A stretch of DNA of 64,000 nucleotides, taken from NCBI GenBank assembly GCA_022264855.1, contig JABYQU010000063.1, forward strand, positions 1-64,000. The letters run 5' to 3'. This DNA is from Lenzites betulinus. Taxonomy: Eukaryota; Basidiomycota; Agaricomycetes; Polyporales; Polyporaceae. Below are positions 1-12,382 of this stretch, in pieces. A model generated the notes under the pieces. The model had not been told where the DNA came from and ran no database searches. It was given only the letters and a program-made list of their open reading frames with translations. Position 1 is the first letter of the stretch. Each line of letters starts with the position of its first letter. Position numbers and translations under genes: made by a program.

Positions 1-714
1 CATCGAGGAAAACTAGCGGAAAACGGTATATATTGTGTGCGTTTGCTCGGGGTTTGCTGCGAAGTAATGTTAGGAAAATATCCATCATACTCTGACTTTG
101 ACTGACATTTTTCGGTAGCAAATGTCGGGCGACGCCCAGTGATAACATACACAGATTAGACGTGGGTGACCTCACTCCCGATCTGAGATCTGAGATTTGA
201 TCGAGCCTGGCGTTGCTGAGAGCGCGGTTTGTACTCCAGATCTTTCTGGCAACATCTGCGCTGTGCCGTCACTGACGTCTACTACTACTGGGCACATCAT
301 TTCTTGCCCGCTCGGTCCGTATCTGTCATTAATCGACGCTGTAGAAGACTGTGCTGACACTGCTACACACAAGTTCCGAAGTCCGGCCAGTAAACCAGCA
401 CTGGCAGCATCAAATCGCCGGAGCAGAGAAGGTGGAGAAACAGTCTATTGGAGACTGGGAGGAGCGAAAAATACCGTATATTGACAACTGCAGCTATGGT
501 AGGACTGACCAGAAAAATAACAAACAGGAAAAAGTCACCGGGGAAGTGTACACCAGGCAAGGAGTTGGCTGTGCCCCTGGAAGCACTGAATAACTGGTCG
601 GTGAGTTGAAGGAGATTCCAGTCGCTCCAAGACCGCTCATAATTTTGCTGATGTCAACCGACTCAACTCGCTCTACCAAAGCTTTTTCTTATCTGAACAG
701 ACCACCGATTTACA
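1..714. other. Gene-free left edge
   Basis: No open frame in this stretch has a recognisable domain or a convincing splice pattern. It probably contains the promoter of the gene starting at 715. A short imperfect direct repeat (GATCTGA twice) lies near 180-195. Nothing else stands out. Confidence 0.5.
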
Positions 715-2954
715 ATGTCTGAGAACGATAACGTCGCTGACTACAGTGCGTTTCTTTTTCTTCCCGTAGTTCTTCGAATTGACTCATCCCTTTCTTCTTT
801 CTTTATTCAGCCCAGGAAGATAGCCCTCCTGCTCGCCCGGACCTCGAAGAATGGGTCAATACACCCGAATTCGACGACAACTGCGATCGTAAGGCCAAGG
901 AGCGTGCCCTGGCTTCGTCTGACAAAGGCGACTTGTCGGACGATGCTCGTACTCTCTGGTCCTCTTCCGATAGCAACACCAGCGCCACCACCGCCGACAC
1001 GGACTCTCACGTAGTCTCGAAGTTCGAGGCTTACTACTACTACTACGGGCTTGGTCCCAAGGGCTCCCACCCTCGTCTTATCTGCCGCGACTCTGCCGAT
1101 GAGTTCGAAGAGCCGACTGGGCTAGAGACGCGTGTTCGTCAGATGCGCCTTTTGAGCGTGCCTGGACATCACGAGTTCGCCAAGAAAGGGCTATGGGATG
1201 TAACTCGTAACTGGGTACGTGGTCTTTGACATTGTTTTAGTAATCTTTCCAGGCTGACTCCCTTCGTTTTAAAGATCGAGAAGTTCCTCATCGGAGATGA
1301 CATTCAAGTCTCTTCCATCGACTTTGTCATGTTTACATGGCTCGAGAAGCTGGCGGATCGCGAGCTCGACTCTGAAGACGAAGGAGAGGATGGGGAGGAC
1401 AAGAGGGAGGAGGTACCGGAGGAGGAGGAGGATATCGACGCCGCCTTTGCCGCTCTCACCGTGGGCAAACCCACCAAGCCGCCCGTCGAGGACGGAAAGA
1501 GGATCTACTCCAACGCCACCATCTGGATTGGGGTCTTGCCCGAGACGCTCAACGGTGCTCGTGCTTTCGACTTGACCACTCACATTCGTGCCCACCTCGA
1601 CGGTCTCAACCTCACCGAGAGGGTTGATATCGCGTTCCGCGAGTCCGTCGCTCGCTCCTACCTTGGCACCGGACCAGCTCTCTACCCCCCTGCCGAGACC
1701 AATGACCCTCTCCAAGCGTTCATCGACAACGTCTCCGTTGTTCACAGCCTCCCGGTTTCCGGTCGAAAGACCACGATGCAAGGCACCCTAGGCCCCTTCT
1801 TCCAGCACGACGGCAAACTCTACGCCCTCACCTGTCGTCACAACTTGTTCATGTCCGACGATGGCAACGCAGAGTATCGGTACAATGGTACGTCTTCTTA
1901 TTTCTTCGATCATTGAAAGACTAGGCTTACTGACTCTCCTGCTTTTCAGCTTCTGCTCCTAAGCGCGACGTCGTGGTGATGGGCAAGCTTGCCTTCGACA
2001 ACTACGTCGACTCGGTCCAGGCCTATATTAGCACTCTCAACGAGACAGCCAAGACTCTCAAGGTGCTCATCAAGACGCTGACCGAACGTGTGCTGCAGCA
2101 AGTCAATCTCCCGGCGTCGCAGGAGAGGCTCGATGAGAACGAAGCCGAGCTCGTCAAGATCAACAGGAAGATCGTGGAGTTCAAGAAATTCTACATCACG
2201 TTGTCCAGGAAATGGAGTAAGTTGAGCGATCGAATTATCGGTCACATCGTTTGGGCACCTCCCATCGCCGCCGGTGTTAGCCCCAACCGCTTCACGCAAG
2301 ACCTTTGTGTCGTTCGGCTCTACAAACCCAAGTTCCTCGCGCTCATGGGCAACGTGCTTAGTCTCGGTGTGTTTTTTTACTCTTTTCATCGAACTTTGCT
2401 GATCTAACGCATCTTTCACTCTTTTAGGGCCCGAGATCAGCCCCGAAGACTTCAAACGTCTAATGTATGAGCGCATCAATGTCCCTTCGGAGTTCAAATA
2501 TCCGCCCCATGGTCTTCTTCACATGGCTGGCATGCTCACCGCGAACGACGTCAACAACCCCAACAGCTTGGACTCTCAGGGTGATCGTATCCGCCGCGTC
2601 ATCAAACGTGGTTTTACCACCAACACCACCGTCGGAACTCTCTCTCGTTTCATCTCTTTCGTCCGCAAGTACAACATCACCGGCACCCTCGAATCCTTCG
2701 AGCTCGCCATCCTTCCTCACGAGAACGTCACGGGCACCTACTCCAAGGGAGGCGACTCTGGCGCCATGGGTGTCTCTGCGGCTGGTGCGTACGTCGGCAA
2801 GGTTAGCGGTGGGACCAACAAGGGTACGGATGGGTCGGACATCACCTATGCGACTCTCTTCGAGTACGATTGGGGACTCATCCTCGAGGAGTTCCCTGGT
2901 GCGAACCTTTACTGGGAAGACATCCCCGCCTTCCTTGCTGCCATGGCTGACTAG
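715..2954 (+). CDS. Chymotrypsin-fold serine protease-like protein with internal coiled coil
   Basis: Five exons (about 715-745, 811-1214, 1275-1887, 1950-2366, 2428-2954) splice in frame to about 663 aa. A trypsin-type catalytic triad can be read: His334 in LTCRHNLF, Asp467 in QDLCVVRL and Ser599 in GGDSGAMG. Residues 1-145 are an acidic, low-complexity N-terminus with a YYYYY run, and an acidic EDEGEDGEDKREE stretch follows near 165-185. Between His and Asp, about residues 375-440, is a Lys/Glu/Leu-rich segment that looks like a coiled coil, so His-Asp spacing is 133 residues against about 45 in chymotrypsin. There is no signal peptide, so an intracellular protein is expected. The substrate is unknown. 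The protease fold is inferred from motif order and spacing; activity is not established. Confidence 0.7.
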
Positions 2955-3250
2955 GTGAGTTCGTCGTTGTTCCGCTGGCATGTCGACTGTAACTGACAAC
3001 TCTTATTTCTTTCACATATGAAGGTATTTTATCAGTATGACTTACATACTTAAGCTTACGTGTGTCTCTAACCTGTCATAAGCCGCCACTGGCAGTGATC
3101 CCAAAGCTTCCATGGCGGCGTCGTTCATGATTGCTTTACTCACACTAGTGAACCATAATATGTCAAAATGTTCTAACCAACACGTATATTCTCCTCGCAC
3201 ACGATGCTCCGAACGACCTGCACCTCAGCCCCGAAGGCATCGCGGAAAAC

Positions 3251-4396
<1,146 letters not shown>

Positions 4397-4667
4397 GGTG
4401 GAGGAGGAGGAGGAGGATGGCTGAGGCGCCGAAGCCCGGTCGGGCTGATGGTCCGGCTGAAACGGAGCGCCAAGCCCTGCATATGTCATCGCCCAATGCG
4501 GGCTAGCCCCGAAGCCGCCTCATATAGAGCCGCCCCCATGCACCTGCTTCCCACCTCCTCCCGCTATCCCTCCCCCTCTTCCTCTACTCCATCTTGCGCT
4601 GCATACCCCGCGTCTCAACATACGCTCAATACCTGCTCTACGCACTTTCACGAACATTCCACGCAAG

Positions 4668-5288
4668 ATGTCTGGAAGTACGTGCTTGTCTCGCCGCCAT
4701 TGCTCCAATACTCATGTAGAAACGCAGGGTACATTGTTGTCTTCAAGGACCACGTCCCCCTGACGGAAATCGACAAGTATGCTGGCCAAGTCAACGCAAA
4801 CGGTGCGTCCTGCCAGCCTGGTTGTAGCAGTCCCGCGCTGCGGAATACGAGGCGCTGACTCCTTTTGTTCTCCTCAGGTGGAGAGGTTGCGCAGCGTTAC
4901 GACACCGTTATCAAGGTTCGCCGCTCCAACGTCAACTCCCAGTCGCATTAACTCATTCATGCATCGCAGGGCTTCTCCGCAACCATCCCCGAACAATTCC
5001 TCGTCCAACTGCAGTCCCTGCAGAGCGACACCATCGATTACATCGGTACGTTTGTCCCCCGGATTCTTTCATCATCAGACCATACTCTTGCGTGCGCCTC
5101 GCCATCATCCCCCTTGTATGCGGGGCACCAGGGTCCGACGAGCGGGGCAAGGGACAGGCACGCGGGGAGAGATCTAGGCGTGGTGGCGCTGCGCGACCCT
5201 TCTGTATCGCACCTCCAGGAAAACAAGCGCTGACCGACCTCGCCCCGCTTCTCCTACAGAACCCGACAGCACCGTCACAACCCAGTGA
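4668..5288 (+). CDS. Stand-alone peptidase inhibitor I9 (subtilisin propeptide-like)
   Basis: Five short exons (4668-4677, 4728-4802, 4878-4915, 4970-5045, 5260-5288) give a 75-aa protein beginning MSGRYIVVFKDHVP and ending DYIEPDSTVTTQ. The Y-I-V-x-[FL]-K start, the central KGFSATIPEQ and the terminal IEPD are the hallmarks of the inhibitor I9 family, which includes the propeptides of subtilases and the free inhibitors yeast Pbi2 and Pleurotus POIA1. There is no signal peptide and no protease domain follows, so this is a cytosolic or vacuolar inhibitor of subtilisin-like proteases, not a truncated propeptide. The last intron (214 nt) is long for this window. No subtilase gene is visible nearby. 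Confidence 0.88.
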
Positions 5289-6544
5289 TCGGCATTCACG
5301 CGCCGTTCTGATGCTTTCCCCCAAGACGCCACTTTGTTCTGCAGCACCACTTTCGATGCTGCGCGGACGGGGGGACCGTTGAAGAGAAACAATCAAGCCG
5401 GAAAGTGACAGGACGTTGTATCGATCAGCAGCTGTATCATCATCAGGAATCACGTATTGGGGTGTAGGTGTTTGCGAGAAGGGTGTAGGCTGGATCAGCA
5501 TGTGTATGTACACGCGCTATGTGCGCGTTGTTGTACTTTGGGTCAGATTGCTGTCAGTGTGATATATGGTGTTTGCTTCATCGTGTATGTCGATCGACGA
5601 GCAAAGTGAAGAACAACGGTCCGGGGACGGTATGTCTTCAACCGCTGTTTGGTTGTGTGCTAGGAACTAATCGTCGTAATCATGCACAGGCATGCAAGCT
5701 GTCCCATAGCATACTTGTTGCGCGGTGCACCGGTGGGGCTGGCTCCATAAGTCAGGTACCGTGCTGCGTGACGGAGGTTAGGCAATATGATGGTAAGTTC
5801 CCTTCACAAGCCTGGCCGCACATAAAATCCAGTACAAAGGGACCTACCATTCCCGACTAACATCATGCACACCGTGTGGTTGTGAGTGTATGTATCAGAA
5901 TGGTTGGTCGTTCCTTTTCACCAAGCTCGGGTTCGCTAACAGGCGATCAGAGCAGGGGGGACGTTTCTTCAGCAGCGACCACCTCGTCCTTGGGTGCGAT
6001 CCACTAAATCTGTGGTGAGCAGACATCAGCTCGAAGTAGTTTGGCACGCCACTCAAGCGGTTTGCTCGGAACCGGGCTCGCTAAGCCGGCGTCGGCATAA
6101 TTGAAGCACAGCCACTATTCGTACAGTAGCGGCATCCGCCGCGAGACTTCAAAGTTGTCCCCACCACGAGTCCCGAGCGAGTTCTGTTGCGGTCCACCAC
6201 CTTCGTCGCTGACAACTGAAATTTTACTGCAATAATTACTGCCAATGATGGCTGTCGGGCGATCCTCCCAGGCTCTTCAAGTTATGTACGTGCCGGCCTA
6301 GTAGGCTGAGAGCTTGCCGTGCGTGTTACTACTCGGCTCTTCTCGTGTGCCAGTGCGGAGCCGCCACTCGACGTGAGGTCATACTTCTGGAACCTGTCAT
6401 TGCTTGACGGATCTGAGCCCGACCCGAGATGGACTGATGCAGGTGTGAATGTATCTGCATTCAGCTTCCAGTTTCGCCTCGTCCGGGGAGCTGCTTTCTT
6501 TCCGACCACCACAATACCCGCCGCAAACCACCATCAACGCATAA
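5289..6544. other. Intergenic, no gene seen
   Basis: About 1.25 kb between the I9 inhibitor and MND1, both on the plus strand. Open frames here are short and lack domains or believable splicing. It should hold the 3' end of the inhibitor transcript and the MND1 promoter. Confidence 0.45.
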
Positions 6545-7608
6545 ATGGTACGTCGCGAGTTCTTTGTTGCAGTATCACAACAAATTTTAACCTGTCTGCA
6601 GGCACCCAGAGGACTCTCCGCGGAAGAGAAACGCGTGAAGTTGCTCGAGATATTCCATGAGACGGTACCTAGGTATCTCCTGGTTATATGCGGCCGATTT
6701 CATTCAATCTTTGCTCTCCGCAGAAAGACTTCTTTCAGGTGAGCGCATCCATAGAGATGCGCGGAATATAGATGATACTCACACCGGTGTAGCTCAAGGA
6801 GCTCGAGAAGTTGGGGCCGAAGATGAAGGGAATTGGTACGCTTTCTGCATATTGTGATTCCGGGTGTATGTGGCTTACACTCCTATAGTTTCGCAGTCAG
6901 TCAAGGAGGTCTTACAGTCGCTTGTGGACGACGGCTTAGTTCAAATGGACAAGATAGGCTCCTCCAATTGTAGGCCTCGCAGCTATATATGCGCCACAAG
7001 TTACTTATCAGCGCATATACCCAGTCTTTTGGAGCTTCCCGTCCCAACGAGGTGCCATGGTATGCCTGGTTCTCGGGAATATATGCATAGGCACTGACCG
7101 ACGAGGGTATGAACAGATGCAAGCCCGCCTGAAAAGTGTGAAAGACACCCAAGCCTCACATCGAAGCCAACTAGACGAATTGAGGGCGGCTGTAGCCACC
7201 GAGAAAGCCTCTCGACCTGAGAGCGTAAGGGCCATTCACCGCACGTCGGTTTACACATCTCACGTTTCCCCAGGACGAGCGCGCGCGGATGCTCGACCAG
7301 CTTGCATCGCTGAAGAAAGAACGCGCGCAGCTTGAGACAGAGCTTGCCACCTACGGCGCATGCGATCCTGCGAAGGTCGAGGAGAAAAAACGCGCGATTG
7401 TCCTCGCGAAGGAGGCTGCAGTTCGCTGGACGGGTACGTGTTTTCGTCTTTTGTCTCGCTGGGGCTAGGAGTCTGGCAGTGACATGACGTGCATTCAGAT
7501 AACTACCTCATGCTTCTTTCGCACTTCACGCGACAGAACGGTGTCGAGGCGAAGGACATCCGGGGGTACCTGGGTGTTGACGAGGAATATGAAGATATTG
7601 AAGGCTGA
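6545..7608 (+). CDS. MND1: Meiotic nuclear division protein 1
   Basis: Spliced translation gives MAPRGLSAEEKR, then KLLEIFHET, KDFFQLKELEKLGPKMKGI, VSQSVKEVLQSLVDDGLV and FWSFPS, which is the conserved N-terminal winged-helix region of Mnd1. It is followed by a long charged coiled coil (MQARLKSVKDTQ through KKERAQLETEL) and a C-terminal segment ending EEYEDIEG. At about 205 aa it has the normal family length and looks intact. Mnd1 pairs with Hop2 and stimulates Dmc1/Rad51 strand exchange during meiotic recombination in the nucleus. There are at least eight coding exons. The first is only the ATG (6545-6547), and the donor GTACGT follows at once. Confidence 0.92.
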
Positions 7609-7879
7609 AATGGATAGTAGGACCCCGCTGCACGCTTGCTCTAGTCTCCCGGTCGATATGGGGTCGGCCTGAAAGTGATGATGCCTCTTCAGATCCAACG
7701 CAGCAAATAATTGTTTTTAGTCATGAGTTACATCAACAGTCCACAATAAGGCGTTGACAGAAAGTTCAGACTCGCCGTATACAACGTTGCGCCCGTGTGT
7801 CAAAAGGGGTCCTGTTGTTCATATTTTCACGCGCAGTCGCTCTGTCAAACGAATTCCTGGTAAGACGCCGCCTACTTGA

Positions 7880-8754
7880 GTGGCAGGTCATGCAGTTCAT
7901 ACATTGTATTCTCACTCTGAACAAGAGGCGACACAGGGTCTAGCTCTGCACCACCGCAATAGGATCGCGCATAAAGGCGGTGGCACCCTCATGTCTCTTC
8001 TTACTGTGCGTGATGTACTTATTCGTTTGATAGGATATATCAGAGTCGAATACGTTGATAAACTAGTACTGCTACCAATACAACCCTCAAACCGACCGCC
8101 GCTGTGTCGAACGCTTACGCGAGCACCGTCGGTCTCCAAACTCCGCTTACGCCCTGTTCGACTATGACCTATCTCTCATACTCCCTCTCGACGCATCGCT
8201 CACAGATTGTCGCCGTCCACGCATAGAGGCATATATCGGGCAGGGAATATACCATCCACCCGATGTGTTTCAAGGTGAACGGTACTACAACCCGTTTCCT
8301 TTCGATGTCGGCTGCCTCGGAAATCTATATCTGAACTGGCTGAGTGTGCGTACGCTTCCCATGCTCGACGCGCTTCGGAGGCTGACAGTCCGTGTTCCAG
8401 AGAGCTATACCCGTCGTCCCCCTCCTCGCGCCCTTGTTGGGGAAGATGACGACGCACGTCGTCCGTGACCGCTTCACCGCCGAAGAGGCACTCGCGTTCC
8501 TCACCGAGATCAGGGCGTCCCTCCCGCCGGAGATCATCGACGTCCTCATCGAGCACGATGCGGATTTCGACTGCATCATGGACCCGAATCGGTACTGGAG
8601 CCAGCTCCCGCTCGAGTTCCAGTCCCGCTGGAAGACCCACCGGCGGCCGCTACCGGTACATTGGCTTCCTCGGCTTTTGCGCTGGATATGCGGCACCGTG
8701 ACAGGATACGCGATGGTCGCCCGTGTGCGTCGTTGCTTGAAAATTCAGTCTTAG
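7880..8754 (+). pseudogene. Decayed fungal protein-kinase-like gene, C-lobe only
   Basis: Segments can be joined across introns at about 8005-8063 and 8342-8400. They read GLALHHRNRIAHK, then YALFDYDLSLILP, YYNPFPFDVGCLGN, IPVVPLLAPLLGKMTTH and DRFTAEEALAFLTEI. The order matches the C-lobe of the kinase-like proteins common in agaricomycetes: catalytic-loop HRIAHxD, a DFG-like motif, the APE/F-helix region and the G-H region. The ATP-binding N-lobe is absent: only about 270 bp separate it from MND1 and these carry no kinase motif. The catalytic-loop Asp after AHK is replaced by Gly. I read it as an N-terminally truncated relic. A distant unannotated first exon cannot be ruled out. Confidence 0.5.
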
Positions 8755-9056
8755 CACTGGGCAACACAATTACGTAGGTATTATGGTTGCGTGCCAACGA
8801 TGCCATAGCCTCGCCATGTACGCCGCTGCCTGAGAATGTAGCCCATATGCTCCACATGGAGACGAGTCAAGGACTGACATCTGTCACAGCTATATGTGTG
8901 TCGCTTGGGATCACGGGGTGGGTATCGCAAGGATCCCTAGGTACATACGATGTATCGTGAAAGCAGGCGCTAGGGAACTTGTCGTGAATTCGAAGGCACC
9001 GCAGGTCGTGGCGGCAAGACAGTACAGAAGATAGGAAGATCTACATAACATTATCG
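8755..9056. other. Short intergenic stretch
   Basis: Convergent space between the kinase-like relic and the small orphan gene. Nothing recognisable is seen. Confidence 0.4.
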
Positions 9057-9448
9057 TCATATGCGCAGTATATCCCGCACATAATGGACAATCTGCCGTC
9101 CTACTGACCAGTCCATGATGGGGGCCGAAATATTCCGAATGAACCACGGACCACGCGCAGCAAGCCATAGCTCACAGCGATCCCAGAATGCGACTGACGT
9201 CCTGTAATCTGGCCACTCTTCGCCGCCAAACGCTATATAACCTCTCGGTATCTGTTCAGCACTGAATAAAGCCTCAGGTTTATAGCATGACGCGGCACTC
9301 ACATGTGCACATGTGGCAATTGTGTGTAGGCGTCGACCTCGGGATGCCACTGCCACTCTTCGTCTTGGAAGTTGTCAGTGGTCGCTGGTAGTAGGTACGG
9401 AGAAGTTGCGAAAGTACTTTCACTGTCAGACGCCCGTACGCGTTTCAT
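9057..9448 (-). CDS. Small orphan protein
   Basis: Two exons can be joined: MKRVRASDSESTF through AYTQLPHVH (start near 9448), then, across a GTGAGT...TTATTCAG intron, AEQIPRGYIAFGGEEWPDY and on to VRDILRI. The product is about 110 aa and rich in Trp and aromatic residues (EEWQWHPE, EEWPDY, FWDRCELWL, GPWFI). I recognise no family. The clean splice join and protein-like composition are the only support. It could be the 3' remnant of a longer gene, because a 22-bp tandem repeat lies just upstream at 9475-9541. Confidence 0.4.
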
Positions 9449-9474
9449 CACGGTCCCGTGACCACCCATTAACG

Positions 9475-9541
9475 ACTTCAGGATTTCAAGTCGCAAACTT
9501 CAGGATTTCAAGTCGCAAACTTCAGGATTTCAAGTCGCAAA
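9475..9541. repeat. 22-bp tandem repeat, about 3 copies
   Basis: The unit GGATTTCAAGTCGCAAACTT plus CA repeats at 9481, 9503 and 9525, the last copy incomplete, with a partial unit (ACTTCA) before the first. Copies are identical over their shared length, which suggests a recent expansion. The period is not a multiple of three, so it is unlikely to be coding. Confidence 0.9.
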
Positions 9542-10750
9542 GTTATCGCGGGCCTTTGCGTGCAGCCATCACCTTCGCGAATTAACTAAATCCATGGCCT
9601 TTGAGTGAATCATGATACTAATTATTTTTCAGGACTTTCAAGACGATCAATACCTGCGGATAGCCTCAGGACGCGTATTGTCAAGGGGCAATCTCTCGCG
9701 ACCGGACTGCCTCCTGCATCACCGTGATAGGGACAGAATGCCATCACGACGCATACGAACTTCACTGGCGTACCAACATGGCTGGGAAGTGAAGTTTGTC
9801 AAGGTCAGGGTGCACAACTTGAGCGTCTCCTCGTAAGTTGTCGATAGAGTGGGCACTAATGCCAGGCGCGGACTTTTCACATCTAAGCGAAAGTAAGATG
9901 ACGCCACCTGCTATGATCTATCCCAGCAATGTTCGGACGGTGAACGCTTCTGACTGAAATCACCAATCCCACGGCCAGTGACGGGATGCCTGATAGATTG
10001 GCATTAACGTGGGAGCACAGCGGAGAGGAGTGATAGGGCATAGGGCGGGTGCCATAGAAGGGAACCCTCAAGATGCGTCCAAGCTTAGGAGTGCTAGGAA
10101 TAAGCCGAAATGCGACTGGGTTCCGGTGAATTGCATGTCGTGCACCTTGGACGATATGAAAGAGAGACAGACTTCGCGTCGTTGGAAATGCGATGTTGGC
10201 CACGGCTCTATGAGAAATGCTTTTGCAAACGAGCATCCGGGAAAAAGGTCGCTCCTACGAGATACCCGCATGTACCGGTGGACGCCTCTGTAATGAGAAG
10301 GGATGCCGGCAGACAGCGAAGTAGGTTACTTACCGCGACAGATGGGTTCGGCCAGTGTCGCCCTGAAAAAGCACGCGAAGTCGCGCGTGTTTTCCCCGTG
10401 ATTCATCAACCCATGGATGACAAAATAAGGCCGTTGTCGATTTCATACCCGAGTCATAGCACAGCAGAGTGTCAATAGGCGTGACTAAGAGCTAACAAGA
10501 AAACTGCGCAAAACACAATCAAACATACAGAGGCGCGATGATAGCAGCTGCGGTCAGCCCCCCCACCAGCATCACGCAAGGGGGAGGGGGCTCCAATGTC
10601 CGCTGAACACAGGTATATACTGACATGAAGATGAAACGGTCCGTAGTCTGTGCGCCAAGTAAACCTAGCATCAGTGGTAGGATGGGGGAGGGAGATAGCA
10701 CACGCACAGCGGAGATACGTAACAAGCTAGCCCCGCGGCGCCGCATCTGC
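9542..10750. other. Intergenic, no gene seen
   Basis: About 1.2 kb upstream of the small orphan gene and downstream of the F-box gene. Both strands have only short frames without domains. Confidence 0.4.
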
Positions 10751-11947
10751 TCATTCGAAACGTCCAACCCAACATCCGTGACCGCCTTCGATCCGGTCTA
10801 GCCAGTGCGTCTCGACGACTTGCTCCCAACAACGCTGCTTAGCGCGGGCGCTGCGCGTGGTGCGCACGCGGACGTCCGATGTCGCCTGGCACGCCGCACC
10901 GATCGCGTGCAGCGCGCCCATGAGCGCCACGTACTCCTTGTATGGCCCACCTGCAGTGCCGGCGGACGGGGGCGGCACGGAGTGCACGACCACATGGCGC
11001 AGGGACGGGAGCAGCGCGCGCACGTCGCCATCATCCGCCGCGAACGGCGCGCGCAGGGGTGCCTCAGCGGCGTTGTACCCCGTTCCAATGTGTTGAGAGT
11101 CGGCGGGAGGCAACCCGACCGCGGCGCGCAGGAACACCGGGATGCAGTGTTCGTGCGTATATGTCGCGTTCGATATGCGTAGGTGCGTAAGGCCGGGTGC
11201 GAGATGCGGGAGCTGCGCGAGCGTATCGCGCAGGAGAAAGTCGCGGTGACGGCCGCAGACGAGGTGGAGGCGCTCGAGTGCGGGGAAACGAGCGCAGGTC
11301 GGGGGGCTCGGTGTCACGGATATGGGCGCCTGTGCGAGGGCTGATGCCAGTGATTGAGACCAGCCTGAGGGTGGTGAGGAACCGGAGCTCCCACCTCCGT
11401 CGAACTTGTCCTCGTTGACCATCACCGAAACGCCCACGAGCAATGTTAGCTCGCGGAGACGAGGCAGGACGGACTTGATCGCCGGCAATACAAAGCCATC
11501 CGATTGTGACAGCGCCAGTGTCCGGATATGGGGTGCGGCAAGCTCTAACAGCTGTGGCACAAGTTTGAGAAAACGGGAGTCCCAAGCGGCCTTCTCCTGT
11601 TCGCGTAGTCTCCGGGCGGTGATCCATTGTTCATCGAAGCTGCCTTCCTCGGAGGAACTGCCCAAACTGAGTTCCGAAGAGGCATCTGGAGGAGGTGCAG
11701 TGAAGGACAGCAGTAGATGGTATATTCTGAGTTGCCGTCCGTGATATCTGTCTTCGTAGCGTTTGGCGTGGGCGAGGAAGAGCTCGACCTGGCGGAGGGA
11801 AAACAAAGACAACGCCTCGCTGCGAACAGAGAGTGAAGCGTTATAGAAGAGCCTGCAAGCTAGCGCCAACGACGAGCCAGTGTAACCTCCGTCTGCGCAC
11901 GCATAGACGAATATCTCGCGCCAGATCTCCAAGGGTAAGTGGGTCAT
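10751..11947 (-). CDS. F-box domain protein
   Basis: A single exon of 398 aa opens with THLPLEIWREIFVYACAD, followed by LALACRLFYNASL: the classic agaricomycete F-box (LPxEIWxxIF ... CRxF) in residues 2-45. The rest carries leucine-rich stretches (LLELAAPHIRTLALSQSDG, LPRLRELTLLV, FPALERLHLVCG, LTHLRISNATY) typical of the irregular LRR-like C-termini in this group. Family knowledge says it binds Skp1 through the F-box and recruits a substrate to an SCF ubiquitin ligase; the substrate cannot be inferred. A Ser/Gly/Asp-rich insert sits near residues 90-110. No introns are needed. Confidence 0.85.
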   Translation of the reverse strand: MTHLPLEIWREIFVYACADGGYTGSSLALACRLFYNASLSVRSEALSLFSLRQVELFLAHAKRYEDRYHGRQLRIYHLLLSFTAPPPDASSELSLGSSSEEGSFDEQWITARRLREQEKAAWDSRFLKLVPQLLELAAPHIRTLALSQSDGFVLPAIKSVLPRLRELTLLVGVSVMVNEDKFDGGGSSGSSPPSGWSQSLASALAQAPISVTPSPPTCARFPALERLHLVCGRHRDFLLRDTLAQLPHLAPGLTHLRISNATYTHEHCIPVFLRAAVGLPPADSQHIGTGYNAAEAPLRAPFAADDGDVRALLPSLRHVVVHSVPPPSAGTAGGPYKEYVALMGALHAIGAACQATSDVRVRTTRSARAKQRCWEQVVETHWLDRIEGGHGCWVGRFE

Positions 11948-12382
11948 GGGGAGAAGGGAGGGGGACAGTGGGGAGGATATGTGCGCGAGTACTTACGCAT
12001 CGTATAACCGTCCCGCGCGTGTCGTGAAGGTCTTATATTTGAGAGCATCCCGGTTTGGGTGAACACCGATGCGGTATGGTCTCACCACGAATGATCGCGC
12101 TGGATCAATATCGTGTACGTCTACGGGGTGTCGCGATTGACTTCGACAGAGGATGTCGACCTGCCGGGTCCGTCTCGTCGCCGGGCTGACTGCAGGGACG
12201 ACACCGCCACAGCGGCCGGCGAGGCCGACGGTGTGGTCATGCCCGATTGCCCGGACGGATGCCTGTAACACTGCGGGTCGGGCAGGTCAAGGTGGGACTC
12301 GGATGTAATTTGATTGATTATGACGATGGCGACACAAAGGCCGCGTACGAACTCGGCAGATCACCTACGTAGGGCTTGCAAA
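11948..12382. other. Intergenic, no gene seen
   Basis: It separates the start of the F-box gene from the end of the metallo-hydrolase gene, both minus strand. Probably the F-box promoter plus a 3' UTR. Confidence 0.45.

Noticed and set aside
1269..1781. 170-codon minus-strand frame
   Set aside because: Shadow of the serine-protease-like gene, whose spliced frame has a clear catalytic triad.
9475..9541. CRISPR-like array
   Set aside because: Direct tandem repeats without spacers, in a fungal nuclear genome.
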